NCBI RefSeq assembly: GCF_003345295.1
Contig: NZ_CP031055.1
Span: forward strand, 2,294,001-2,358,000
DNA: 64,000 bases
Reading direction: 5' to 3'
DNA from: Vibrio splendidus
GTDB taxonomy: Bacteria > Pseudomonadota > Gammaproteobacteria > Enterobacterales > Vibrionaceae
The notes below the pieces were generated by a model that saw only the letters and a program-made list of their open reading frames with translations, was not told the origin of the DNA and did no database searches. How positions within the stretch are numbered: the first letter of the stretch is position 1; each line of letters begins with the position of its first letter. Made by a program: the position numbers and the translations under genes. Positions 8,978 to 17,200 of the stretch are shown piece by piece.

Positions 8978-10882
8978 CTAACGTTTTGTCAGTAGTTCGT
9001 TGATTGCACCTAAGAATTGTGACGGATCTTCCATTGAACCCTTTTCAGCCAACATAGCCTGGCCAAGTAATAGCTCAACCCAGCGACCAAACGCTTGTTC
9101 GTCCGCTTCATCAGCCATCTGCTTAACGAGCGCATGCTCAGGGTTAATCTCAAAGATGTACTTCACCTCAGGAGCAGCTTGACCCGCAGCTTCTAGAAGT
9201 TTAGCCATTTGAGTGCCCATCTCGAAATCATCGGTAACAACAACAGCAGGTGTAGTTGCTAACTTGAATGTCGTGCGAACCTCTTTAACACGATCACCAA
9301 GATAAGCTTGAGTGCGATCAACAACAGACTTGAACTCTTCTTCCGTCTCTTTTTGCTTCTCTTTTTCTTCTTCACCTTCAAACTTGCTTAGATCTAAGCC
9401 CGCTTTTGTGATCGACTGGAACTGCTTACCGTCGAAGTCAGTTAGGTAATTCATCACATACTCATCGATACGATCGTACATGAGAACAACTTCGATGCCT
9501 TTCGCTTTGAACTGCTCTAGGTGAGGGCTGTTCTTAGCCGCGGCATAGCTGTCTGCCGTTAGGTAATAAATCTTGTCTTGACCTTCCTTCATACGTTCTA
9601 CATAAGAAGCTAGGCTGATGGTTTGCTCAACAGAATCCACTTCCGTTGATGAGAAACGAAGTAGACCAGCGATTTTTTCTTTGTTCGCCATGTCTTCTGC
9701 TGGGCCTTCTTTCAATACTAGGCCGAACTCTTTCCAAAACTCCAAGTACTTGTCGTTGTCATTCTTCGCCATGCGCTCAAGCATAGTAAGCACACGCTTA
9801 GTACATGCGCCACGAAGAGACTGAGTCACTTTGTTATCTTGAAGAATTTCACGAGACACGTTCAGTGGCAGATCATTTGAGTCAATTAAGCCACGAACGA
9901 AACGCATGTAAGATGGCATAAACTGCTCTGCATCATCCATGATGAATACGCGCTGTACATAAAGCTTTAAGCCGCTCTTGTGGTCACGGTTCATCATATC
10001 CCAAGGTGCTTTCGCAGGGATGTAAAGCAGACTGGTGTAGTCGTTCTTACCTTCAACTTTGTTGTGGCTCCACGTTAATGGATCAGCAAAGTCGTGAGAA
10101 ACGTGCTTGTAAAACTCTTGGTATTCTTCTTTCTCGATATCAGATTTATTACGAGTCCAAAGCGCTTGTGCTTTGTTGATCTGCTCCCAATGCTTCTCTT
10201 CGGTGTCTTTACCTTCGTCATCTTTAACCGCAGTTAAGATGGAAACCGGGATACCGATATGATCAGAGTATTTACCAATCACTTCACGCAAGCGCCACTC
10301 ATTCAAGAACTCTTTACCGTCTTCACGCATATGAAGAACGATGTCAGTACCACGAGATTCTTTAGTGATGTCTTCAATGGTATAGTCGCCCTCACCCGCT
10401 GAGTGCCATTGCACAGCTTCATCGCTTGCCAATCCAGCAGCGCGAGTTCGAACCGTTACCGCGTCTGCAACGATAAATGCAGAATAGAAACCAACACCAA
10501 ACTGGCCAATAAGCTGAGAGTCTTTGCTTTGGTCATCAGACAGCTTTGAGAAAAAGTCAGCCGTACCTGATTTAGCAATCGTACCCAAATGTTCGATAAC
10601 GTTGTCACGGCTCATGCCGATACCGTTATCAGAAATGGTCAGAGTGTTAGACTCTGCGTTGAATGACAACTTCACGCCTAAATCCGCATCGCCTTGGTAA
10701 AGGTCGCCATTCGATAGCGCTTGAAAACGAAGTTTGTCAGCCGCATCAGATGCGTTAGAGATCAACTCACGTAGGAAAATTTCTTTGTTTGAATACAGTG
10801 AGTGGATCATTAGATGAAGTAGCTGTTTTACTTCAGATTGAAAGCCACGAGTCTCTTTATTTTGCGTTGCTGTTTCGCTCAT
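8978..10882 (-). CDS. htpG: Molecular chaperone HtpG (bacterial Hsp90)
   Basis: ATP-dependent Hsp90 chaperone of the cytoplasm. I place the start at 10882 (MSETATQNKETRGFQSE, 634 residues), because the family N-terminus begins there and GGAG precedes it. The open frame extends 39 codons further upstream, but that part is not conserved-looking and would overlap the promoter. The GHKL ATPase motifs are present: NASDA in the first helix, DNGIGM and GVGFYSAF. E. coli HtpG has 624 residues. It is divergent from toxR. A heat-shock type promoter lies 78 bases upstream. Confidence 0.96.
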   Translation of the reverse strand: MSETATQNKETRGFQSEVKQLLHLMIHSLYSNKEIFLRELISNASDAADKLRFQALSNGDLYQGDADLGVKLSFNAESNTLTISDNGIGMSRDNVIEHLGTIAKSGTADFFSKLSDDQSKDSQLIGQFGVGFYSAFIVADAVTVRTRAAGLASDEAVQWHSAGEGDYTIEDITKESRGTDIVLHMREDGKEFLNEWRLREVIGKYSDHIGIPVSILTAVKDDEGKDTEEKHWEQINKAQALWTRNKSDIEKEEYQEFYKHVSHDFADPLTWSHNKVEGKNDYTSLLYIPAKAPWDMMNRDHKSGLKLYVQRVFIMDDAEQFMPSYMRFVRGLIDSNDLPLNVSREILQDNKVTQSLRGACTKRVLTMLERMAKNDNDKYLEFWKEFGLVLKEGPAEDMANKEKIAGLLRFSSTEVDSVEQTISLASYVERMKEGQDKIYYLTADSYAAAKNSPHLEQFKAKGIEVVLMYDRIDEYVMNYLTDFDGKQFQSITKAGLDLSKFEGEEEKEKQKETEEEFKSVVDRTQAYLGDRVKEVRTTFKLATTPAVVVTDDFEMGTQMAKLLEAAGQAAPEVKYIFEINPEHALVKQMADEADEQAFGRWVELLLGQAMLAEKGSMEDPSQFLGAINELLTKR

Positions 10883-10959
10883 TTTTACTCCAAAACATCT
10901 ATACTTTATGTTGAATACCGGAAGAGGCGTTACACAGGATACTACTCTTATGTTCATTA

Positions 10960-10987
10960 ACATGAGGATGACAAATGTAAATTCAAG
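10960..10987 (-). promoter_or_regulatory. Sigma-32-like promoter of htpG
   Basis: On the minus strand CTTGAAT (10987-10981), 13 bases, then CCTCATGT (10967-10960). The sigma-32 consensus is CTTGAAA, 13-15 bases, CCCCATNT, so only one base differs in each element. It lies about 78 bases before the htpG ATG, giving a normal leader. The function follows from known heat-shock control of htpG in enterics. Confidence 0.65.
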
Positions 10988-11152
10988 GTCAAAAATCATA
11001 AAAACACTGTTTTTTTGATCTGTTTTTATTATCCTTGAGGGTGATAAATATAAAAGAACATAAAAGAAGCCATGATTTGGTGAAGAATGAACGGAACTTC
11101 ACCTCAGATTTGTCTATTTCGCACCCAAAATCATCCAAAATAGAAGAATTCA

Positions 11153-12064
11153 ATGAGCAATATCGGCACAAAGTTTATTCTCGCACAGCGGTTCGTATTC
11201 GATCCAAATAGCAATTCACTTGTTGATCAAATGAGCGACGGCGAAGTCGTGCGCCTTGGCAGCAATGAAAGCCGCATTCTCCTGATGCTGTCAGAAAGAC
11301 CCAATGAAGTTATCACTCGTAATGAATTGCACGAGTATGTTTGGCGAGATCAAGGCTTTGAGGTTGATGACTCAAGCTTAACGCAAGCAGTTTCGACCCT
11401 GAGAAAGATGCTCAAGGACTCTACCAAATCTCCAGAATTCGTAAAAACGGTACCTAAACGCGGTTACCAATTTATTGCAACCGTTGAACGCTCTGCACCA
11501 CTTTCATCAAATGATCAGCCAGCAGCGGCTGAAATTGCAGAAAATGACGTAGAACCTATCTTAACGTTTGCAACGCCTACAATGACCGAAGAAGCAATGA
11601 CTGAAGCTGTTGAGCCCGAGTCAATTACAAAGTTTCAAGAAACCAAAGTTGAAGTGGAACCAGCAACAACACCAACTGCGACCCCGGTTAAAAGCACCAA
11701 TAAGTGGTTAGCGTTTTCGTTATTGCTTGCGGCTTTCATCATGCCAATTCTGGTTTTAACGTTTACTAACCCCGCAGAATCCGAGTTCAGAACATTGACT
11801 GAAGTGGATGGTGTAAAGATTCAAACCCCAATCAATCATCCTGATCTCAGCAGTTGGCTACCTGCGATAGAGAAGTGTGTATTGCGCTACAACACCAATC
11901 ACACTGGCATGCTGAAACCGACTGAGGTGATTGCGACTGGTGGACAAACCAACAACCTTGCCCTCAACTACATTCACCCGCAAGATTACTCTAGCGAAAA
12001 TGTAACCCTAAGAATTTACGCAAACCAGTCGGATGTAAACGACATTTGTAACGGTGGTCAGTAA
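11153..12064 (+). CDS. toxR: Transmembrane transcriptional regulator ToxR
   Basis: Inner-membrane regulator of porin and virulence genes in vibrios. The N-terminal OmpR-type winged helix (about 10-110) includes RNELHEYVWR and VPKRGYQF. A variable acidic/proline linker follows (115-184), then one membrane segment at about 185-204 and a periplasmic domain. Two periplasmic cysteines, C242 and C299, match the disulfide pair of V. cholerae ToxR. Length 303 fits the family. toxS follows one base after the stop, and htpG is divergent, which is the standard Vibrio arrangement. Confidence 0.97.
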   Translation: MSNIGTKFILAQRFVFDPNSNSLVDQMSDGEVVRLGSNESRILLMLSERPNEVITRNELHEYVWRDQGFEVDDSSLTQAVSTLRKMLKDSTKSPEFVKTVPKRGYQFIATVERSAPLSSNDQPAAAEIAENDVEPILTFATPTMTEEAMTEAVEPESITKFQETKVEVEPATTPTATPVKSTNKWLAFSLLLAAFIMPILVLTFTNPAESEFRTLTEVDGVKIQTPINHPDLSSWLPAIEKCVLRYNTNHTGMLKPTEVIATGGQTNNLALNYIHPQDYSSENVTLRIYANQSDVNDICNGGQ

Positions 12065-12065
12065 C

Positions 12066-12581
12066 ATGAAATTAAAAGTATCGATTATTTTACTGGTTCT
12101 ATCTGCATTTTTAAGTGGTTGGTTATATTGGGGCAGCGATGCAAAAGTAGAGCGCTTGCTCACTCAGCATGAATGGCAATCGAAAATGGTGACTCTGATT
12201 AGCGATAACAAGCAAGCTGATTCAATCGGGCCGCTTCGTAAAGTTGAATTGTCATCGAATGCGAAATACCTACCAAATGGTACGTACCTGAGAATGTCAG
12301 TGGTTAGGCTGTACAGCACTCAAACTGCACCTGCGAATGTGATCAACATATCTGAAACAGGTCAGTGGGATATTAACGATAACTATTTACTGATTTCGCC
12401 AACGGAGTTTAAAGATGTAACTTCTGCTGAGCGCCAAGACTTTTCGGAAGAGCAACTCGAACTTATCACTCAAGTGATTAAGATGGATGCAGAGCAAAGC
12501 CGACGCATAGATATCGTTAACCCGAAAGCACTGTTACTAACTAGCTTGAACCATGGTTCTACCGTGTTGTTTTCAAACTAA
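12066..12581 (+). CDS. toxS: ToxR-stabilising membrane protein ToxS
   Basis: Periplasmic partner anchored by one N-terminal membrane segment (about residues 5-22) that stabilises ToxR. I take the ATG at 12066 (MKLKVSIILL, 171 residues), one base after the toxR stop, with GGTGG eight bases upstream. A GTG four codons earlier would overlap toxR and adds nothing conserved. The SGWLYWGSD stretch after the membrane segment and EWQSKMVTLI are family hallmarks. It is co-transcribed and probably translationally coupled with toxR. Confidence 0.93.
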   Translation: MKLKVSIILLVLSAFLSGWLYWGSDAKVERLLTQHEWQSKMVTLISDNKQADSIGPLRKVELSSNAKYLPNGTYLRMSVVRLYSTQTAPANVINISETGQWDINDNYLLISPTEFKDVTSAERQDFSEEQLELITQVIKMDAEQSRRIDIVNPKALLLTSLNHGSTVLFSN

Positions 12582-12656
12582 AACTGGTTCAAACTAAAAC
12601 TCTGCAGTTATTTATGTATATCAATAGCTGAATACCATTAAACGGTATACCAATAG

Positions 12657-12680
12657 AAAGGGGCATGATGCCCCTTTTTT
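12657..12680 (+). terminator. Intrinsic terminator of toxRS
   Basis: GC-rich stem GGGCAT/ATGCCC around one base, extended by A/T pairs, followed by six T residues. Confidence 0.85.
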
Positions 12681-12728
12681 GTTAGCCGTTGGTATCAAAT
12701 TACGGATGTAGCATTTTAAGGATTAACT

Positions 12729-13049
12729 ATGAATATGGAACAACCAAATCTGACGCCAGCAAAAGAGACAGCAACAAAAGCGACAATCGCAATACACTAT
12801 TGCCGTCAGTGTAATTGGATGCTTCGTTCAAGTTGGTTATGCCAAGAGCTGCTCCATACCTTTAGCGAAGAAATTGAACAAGTGAGCTTGCATCCAGACA
12901 CCGGAGGCAGATTCGAAATCTTTTATAATGGTGTGCAGATTTGGGAAAGAAAGGCAGACGGAGGCTTTCCTGAAGCGAAAGTTCTGAAACAAAGAGTGCG
13001 AAACATCATTGCTCCAGACAGAGACCTCGGCCACGTAGACTCAAAGTGA
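12729..13049 (+). CDS. SelT/SelW/SelH-family (Rdx) thioredoxin-like protein
   Basis: Small cytoplasmic redox protein of 106 residues. It has a CxxC motif (C25-R-Q-C28) after the first strand IAIHYC, where eukaryotic selenoproteins W and H carry CxxU. There is no in-frame TGA in this position, so it is the Cys form. The rest of the Rdx fold is visible (FEIFYNGVQIWERK, then PEAKVLKQRVRNII). The substrate is unknown, although a role in thiol redox is normally assumed. AAGGATTAACT precedes ATG; the third residue is also Met, so the start is uncertain by two codons. It is convergent with yfcE. Confidence 0.85.
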   Translation: MNMEQPNLTPAKETATKATIAIHYCRQCNWMLRSSWLCQELLHTFSEEIEQVSLHPDTGGRFEIFYNGVQIWERKADGGFPEAKVLKQRVRNIIAPDRDLGHVDSK

Positions 13050-13079
13050 GCCTTTTCTAGCGCCGCCGATTGAGTTTAT

Positions 13080-13625
13080 TTAAAGCTCGCCACTCACAAT
13101 TACGTCACCTTCAAGGCTAATGACTTTAAAGGTATTATTTTCATAGATGCCATGGCTCGCAGCGTGACCATCTCGTGGGAATGTCACCGAACTAGGGTTA
13201 AAGATAAAGATATCATCTTGGTATTCGGCAACTGGAATATGGGTATGTCCATGGGCAATAATATCACCCGCTTTTAGTGCTGGTCGTTTAGTGGTGTTAT
13301 ACAAATGACCATGGGTTAGAAAAATACGCTGACCTGATTCCAATAACACCCATGAGTAATCCATCATCATTGGAAAAGACAACAACATCTGATCCACTTC
13401 ACTGTCACAGTTGCCACGAACGGCAATGATCTCTTGAGAAAACGCATTCAACCTCTCTGCAACCGCCGGCGGATTGTATCCTTCGGGAATCGGGTTTCTT
13501 GGACCATGATTCAGAATGTCACCCAATAGCACTAAATATTGCGCACCAGACGCTTGGTAGAGTTCTAATACCTTTTCTGTTGCTGGCAGCGAACCGTGTA
13601 GGTCTGAAGCAAAAAATAATTTCAC
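13080..13625 (-). CDS. yfcE: YfcE-type metallophosphodiesterase
   Basis: Calcineurin-like phosphoesterase of 181 residues (E. coli YfcE 184). All metal-ligand blocks are visible in order: D8-x-H10 (DLHG), LLGD, RGNCD, then THGH and HGHTHIP. E. coli YfcE hydrolyses model phosphodiesters with Mn2+; its natural substrate is unknown. It lies 47 bases downstream of the CBS-protein gene on the same strand and could be the distal gene of the DUF1538 operon. Confidence 0.92.
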   Translation of the reverse strand: MKLFFASDLHGSLPATEKVLELYQASGAQYLVLLGDILNHGPRNPIPEGYNPPAVAERLNAFSQEIIAVRGNCDSEVDQMLLSFPMMMDYSWVLLESGQRIFLTHGHLYNTTKRPALKAGDIIAHGHTHIPVAEYQDDIFIFNPSSVTFPRDGHAASHGIYENNTFKVISLEGDVIVSGEL

Positions 13626-13672
13626 ACGTACTTCTCCATAAAATTTATGAGCCTATTGTACGTATCTAAATG

Positions 13673-14080
13673 CTACACGTCATCTCTCACCATACCGTTG
13701 ATCACGATATTATTGTAACTAACCATACCGACTATTTTGTTATCACGAACTACTGGCGCGCGACTGATACCAAAGCGTTCAAACAGGCGAGCGCAATACT
13801 TTACGTTCATCTCAGCAGACACGCTTAGCGCTGGCTTGGTCATGATTTCATAAACATTGGTTCGCTTGGGAGATCGATTCTTAGCCAACACTTTCTTTGC
13901 TATATCATTCATCAACACGATACCGTACTCATCATCCTCGTGGCGTTTATCGACAATGATTGCCTTCACTTTGTGCTTCTTCGCCATCTCTATCGCTTCT
14001 AACACCGTAGTTAGCCCATCGATAATCACATACGTATTGGCCATGACATCGCCTACTCGGATCTTTTCACTGGTACTCAT
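13673..14080 (-). CDS. Paired CBS-domain protein, last gene of the DUF1538/PII operon
   Basis: Soluble 135-residue protein made almost only of two CBS domains. The first is about 8-65 (VGDVMANTYVIIDG, then KAIIVD and GIVLMNDI) and the second about 78-130 (VYEIMTKPALSVSAE, ISRAPVVRDNKIVGMVSYNNI). CBS pairs bind adenine nucleotides and switch the activity of a partner. Its ATG overlaps the stop of the PII-like gene (ATGA) and GAGG precedes it. The likely partners are therefore the two upstream membrane proteins, which is an inference from gene order. Confidence 0.88.
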   Translation of the reverse strand: MSTSEKIRVGDVMANTYVIIDGLTTVLEAIEMAKKHKVKAIIVDKRHEDDEYGIVLMNDIAKKVLAKNRSPKRTNVYEIMTKPALSVSAEMNVKYCARLFERFGISRAPVVRDNKIVGMVSYNNIVINGMVRDDV

Positions 14081-14427
14081 AGCTCATCCTCCACAACCTT
14101 TGTTAACGTCTCAACTTGGTGCGCAACGCCTACTGCATCTTCCACATCTATCTGTACTGCAATACCCTGTCCCGATTCTTGGTCAAACTCCCCCACTTCA
14201 CTAATTCTTTCGAGAATATGCCTTGCTAGATGCTCCTCAACGACAAACAGCAACACATCTTTTTGCACCTCTAATGTTAATCCGAAGAAGGTGCGCTTTT
14301 GGTTTAAGCCCTGCCCTCTGGCATTATTAATCACGGTTGCTCCGGTTGCGCCCGCATCACGCGCGGCATCGAGCACAGTGTCGGTTTTGCTCTCTTCTAC
14401 AAACGCTAGGATAAGTTTAAAGCGCAT
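14077..14427 (-). CDS. PII-like (GlnB/GlnK-fold) signalling protein
   Basis: 116 residues with the PII pattern: strand FKLILAFVEE, helix DTVLDAARDAGATGATVI, a T-loop region NARGQG to FFGL, the LLFVVEE strand, helix ARHILERISEV and a B-loop-like SGQGIAVQIDVEDAVGV. The uridylylated Tyr of GlnB/GlnK is absent, and the usual GDGK B-loop is replaced by SGQG. It is thus a divergent PII-like protein rather than a nitrogen-status GlnK. PII-like proteins often gate the transporter encoded next to them (AmtB-GlnK, SbtA-SbtB). It overlaps its upstream neighbour by 11 bases and the CBS gene by 4. AAGGAG precedes ATG. Confidence 0.82.
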   Translation of the reverse strand: MRFKLILAFVEESKTDTVLDAARDAGATGATVINNARGQGLNQKRTFFGLTLEVQKDVLLFVVEEHLARHILERISEVGEFDQESGQGIAVQIDVEDAVGVAHQVETLTKVVEDEL

Positions 14428-15211
14428 CTTTGCTCTCCTTAGAGGTGTGTAAACGGTTTAACCATTGGGTTATTTGGGCGTAGCTCATCACCGAAATGAT
14501 GGGGAACAAACTCGCAAAGGCGATTAAGCCGAAACCGTCTATTACTGGATTTCGCCCCGGTACAGTTGAAGCAAGCCCTAATCCAAGAGCCGTCACTAAA
14601 GGCACAGTCACGGTAGATGTCGTAACCCCGCCTGAATCGTAGGCCAATGGAATGATCAATTTGGGGGCGTAAAAGGTTTGAATCACCACAATGACATAGC
14701 CACAAATAATGTAGTAATGGATAGGATCGCCCGCAACAATACGGTAGCTACCCAATGAGATACCGATGGCAACGCCTAATGCCACGGCGATTCTCAGTCC
14801 GTTAACACTGATACTGCCACCGGATACTTGCTTTGCCTTAATCGCTACAGCAATCAAAGAAGGCTCGGCTATCGTGGTACTAAAACCAATACAAAACGCA
14901 AACAGGTAAACCCAGTAATAATCAAACCAAGCCAATGAAAGACCAGAGCTGATCTTAAACTCAGTCAAAAAGCTTGGTTCGGTGAGTTGCATTGCCATCG
15001 TCTCCCCTAGAGGGAATAACGCGAGCTCCAACCCCATCAAAAAGAGTGATAAGCCAAGAATGACATAAAAGAAACCGATGAGCACTTTGGCAAGGTTATT
15101 GACAGGCTTACGCAGTACCGCTAACTGAAAACCAAAGATGATCACCGCAATCGGAATCACATCCATCACAGTGCCTAGAAAGGTGTCGATAAATTGCTGC
15201 ACACTGATCAT
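14417..15211 (-). CDS. DUF1538 membrane protein B
   Basis: 264-residue multi-pass inner-membrane protein. It is clearly a paralogue of the gene just upstream: both contain DxxPIxxxxxxFQLAVL, GLExxLFPxGE, FAFCxGFxTTIAEP, and the near-identical AYDSGGVTTSTxTVPLVTALG followed by GRNPxIDGFGLIAFASL. The polar, glycine- and threonine-rich TTIAEP and SGGVTTST stretches inside hydrophobic surroundings look like substrate- or ion-binding loops (inference). I know of no characterised substrate for the family. It shares an ATGA overlap with paralogue A, which indicates translational coupling. A basic C-terminal tail ends the protein. Confidence 0.85.
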   Translation of the reverse strand: MISVQQFIDTFLGTVMDVIPIAVIIFGFQLAVLRKPVNNLAKVLIGFFYVILGLSLFLMGLELALFPLGETMAMQLTEPSFLTEFKISSGLSLAWFDYYWVYLFAFCIGFSTTIAEPSLIAVAIKAKQVSGGSISVNGLRIAVALGVAIGISLGSYRIVAGDPIHYYIICGYVIVVIQTFYAPKLIIPLAYDSGGVTTSTVTVPLVTALGLGLASTVPGRNPVIDGFGLIAFASLFPIISVMSYAQITQWLNRLHTSKESKDAL

Positions 15212-15942
15212 GTCACCACCATCCCGTACACCATGACAAACATCATCGGCAGAAGTGAAGCAAACGCGATCAATCCAAAGCCATCAATCATCGGATTTCG
15301 TCCTTTAATCGCCGAGGCTAAACCTACGCCTAATGCGGTCACTAACGGAACGGTGATCGTCGATGTTGTGACGCCGCCAGAGTCGTACGCAATCCCAATA
15401 ATGTTTTCCGGGGCAAATGCAGTGAGCACCACAACTCCAATATAACCACCGATGATCATGTACTGAATTGGCCAACCTTTTAAGATCCGAAGTACTCCTA
15501 ATAGAATGGCAATACCGACCGATAACGCCACGGTGAAGCGCAGGCCATCGGCATATTGTTCCCTTTCATCTAAAGAGTTGGGAATAACACCACCTTCAGC
15601 TGCAACTTCTGCTGCTTCAGCAGCCACTGCGGTTAACGCGGGTTCGGCAATGGTGGTACCAAAGCCTAAACAAAAAGCGAAGGTCAATAACCAAAACACG
15701 CTCCCCTTGCGAGCAAAAGCTTGAGCCATCGACTCGCCAATTGGGAACAGACCCATTTCAAGGCCAAAGATAAAAAAAGTCAGTCCAAAAACCACCAGCA
15801 CTAAACCAGTTAGAATAGACAAAAGATGAGGGAGTGGCTCTTGCAAAACAGCAAGCTGGAAGAAAGCAATCACCGCCACGATCGGCAAGAGATCCCTTAG
15901 ACTACCTAACATGGCTCGAAACAAAGCAAGCACTGCCGTCAT
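15208..15942 (-). CDS. DUF1538 membrane protein A, first gene of the operon
   Basis: 244-residue multi-pass membrane protein, first gene of the four-gene overlapping cluster. AGGAG five bases before ATG gives a strong start. It shares the motifs of paralogue B, including GFGTTIAEPAL and YDSGGVTTSTITVPLVTALG. It also has its own insertion of about 15-20 polar residues after the TTIAEP helix (EGGVIPNSLDEREQYADG). Two half-size DUF1538 proteins would plausibly form a heterodimer, like the two halves of a fused transporter. A regulated transporter or channel under PII/CBS control is inferred and not demonstrated. Confidence 0.85.
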   Translation of the reverse strand: MTAVLALFRAMLGSLRDLLPIVAVIAFFQLAVLQEPLPHLLSILTGLVLVVFGLTFFIFGLEMGLFPIGESMAQAFARKGSVFWLLTFAFCLGFGTTIAEPALTAVAAEAAEVAAEGGVIPNSLDEREQYADGLRFTVALSVGIAILLGVLRILKGWPIQYMIIGGYIGVVVLTAFAPENIIGIAYDSGGVTTSTITVPLVTALGVGLASAIKGRNPMIDGFGLIAFASLLPMMFVMVYGMVVT

Positions 15943-15970
15943 CGCAACTCCTAGTCATTGAAATTGTATC

Positions 15971-15993
15971 TGGTTATTAATTACTAATAATCA
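15971..15993. promoter_or_regulatory. Palindromic operator candidate before the DUF1538 operon
   Basis: TGGTTATTA and TAATAATCA arms (one mismatch) around ATTAC, 29-51 bases upstream of the first ATG of the operon, where a repressor or activator would act on its promoter. The divergent yfcH start lies 250 bases away. The regulator is unknown. Confidence 0.35.
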
Positions 15994-16242
15994 TGGCAAA
16001 TCCTTATCATTCCTTATGTGACAAATATTACGCAGTTGGTAACATATCCGAGTAAAGTCCATAAGTGTGATAGCGGTATACATCCTAACTTGATGAATTT
16101 AATTTCATTCTTTCGTAAATTGATACGGCGTAATTTGGGTATCACACGATTGAAACCAACTGATCGTTATAGTGATTTTTTCGTATTGATTGGCGTTCAA
16201 AAACAAGCCATGTCTATAATTATGTTTAATAGGGAGATTGGT

Positions 16243-17157
16243 ATGAAGATATTGTTAACTGGTGGTACGGGATTTATTGGTTCTGAATTGGTCAAAAGCT
16301 GGAACACTGACGACGTGACATTATTGACGCGGAGCCCCGAAAAAGCGAAGCAAAACCTAAATCATCTGAACCAGAATAACCTTCATTACATTCAATCTCT
16401 TGATGAACTCAGCGACCTCAATGACTTCGATGTTGTGGTTAACCTTGCAGGCGAGCCGATTGCCGACAAGCGCTGGAGCGCAGAGCAAAAGGAAAGGATA
16501 TGTAATAGCCGTTGGCACATCACCGAAAAACTGGTCGAGTTAGTTCATGCCAGTAGCAACCCGCCAAAAGCTTTTATTAGTGGTTCAGCCGTGGGTTACT
16601 ATGGCGATCAACAGCAACACCCGTTTGACGAATCACTACAAGTAGAAGATGAAAGCTTTCCTCACAAAGTTTGCGCTCATTGGGAAGAGATAGCCAAGAG
16701 AGCACAATCAGAAAGAACACGCGTGATACTACTGCGAACAGGTATTGTACTTGGTGAAAATGGCGGTGCGCTCAAAAAGATGCTTATGCCGTACAAACTA
16801 GGCGTTGGTGGACCGCTAGGTTCAGGCGAGCAATACATGCCTTGGATTCACATGCTAGATATGGTGAGAGCCATCAACCACTTGTTGTCTATTCCTCACG
16901 CTCAAGGGGAATTCAACATGTGTGCCCCACACCCTGTCACCAACAAGCTGTTCAGCAGCACACTCGCCAAGCAACTACGTCGACCTCATTTCTTATTCAC
17001 GCCTAAATGGGCAATGTCGCTTCTGATGGGTGAATCTTCTTGTCTGCTCTTTGACAGCATTCGTTCCAAACCAAAAAAGCTCACTGAAATGGGATTTATC
17101 TTTAGTTACTCAAGAATCGAACCGGCACTAAAAAACTTGTTACAACATCAAGACTAA
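16243..17157 (+). CDS. yfcH: YfcH-type (TIGR01777) NAD-dependent epimerase/dehydratase-like protein
   Basis: Extended SDR-fold protein of 304 residues. I set the start at 16243 (MKILLTGGTGFIG), where AGGGAG precedes the ATG and the family N-terminus begins; the frame is open 75 codons further upstream without conserved content. The dinucleotide loop GGTGFIG is at 7-13, VVNLAGEPIADKRW is near 65-78, and the DUF1731-type C-terminus is present. E. coli YfcH (297 residues) has no established substrate. ybbO follows after 43 bases. Confidence 0.9.
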   Translation: MKILLTGGTGFIGSELVKSWNTDDVTLLTRSPEKAKQNLNHLNQNNLHYIQSLDELSDLNDFDVVVNLAGEPIADKRWSAEQKERICNSRWHITEKLVELVHASSNPPKAFISGSAVGYYGDQQQHPFDESLQVEDESFPHKVCAHWEEIAKRAQSERTRVILLRTGIVLGENGGALKKMLMPYKLGVGGPLGSGEQYMPWIHMLDMVRAINHLLSIPHAQGEFNMCAPHPVTNKLFSSTLAKQLRRPHFLFTPKWAMSLLMGESSCLLFDSIRSKPKKLTEMGFIFSYSRIEPALKNLLQHQD

Positions 17158-17200
17158 TTCTTTACTCTAAAGCGATAGAGACTCTAATAAAGGATCAAGT

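Noticed and set aside
10883..10999. 39-residue N-terminal extension of HtpG
   Set aside because: The conserved HtpG N-terminus and a good ribosome-binding site both point to 10882, and the extension would cover the sigma-32-like promoter.
15194..15724. Open frames antisense to the DUF1538 genes
   Set aside because: They are mirror frames of strongly conserved membrane proteins, with no ribosome-binding sites.
16018..16242. 75-residue N-terminal extension of YfcH
   Set aside because: The Rossmann start MKILLTGG with AGGGAG upstream is at 16243; the upstream part has no conserved character.
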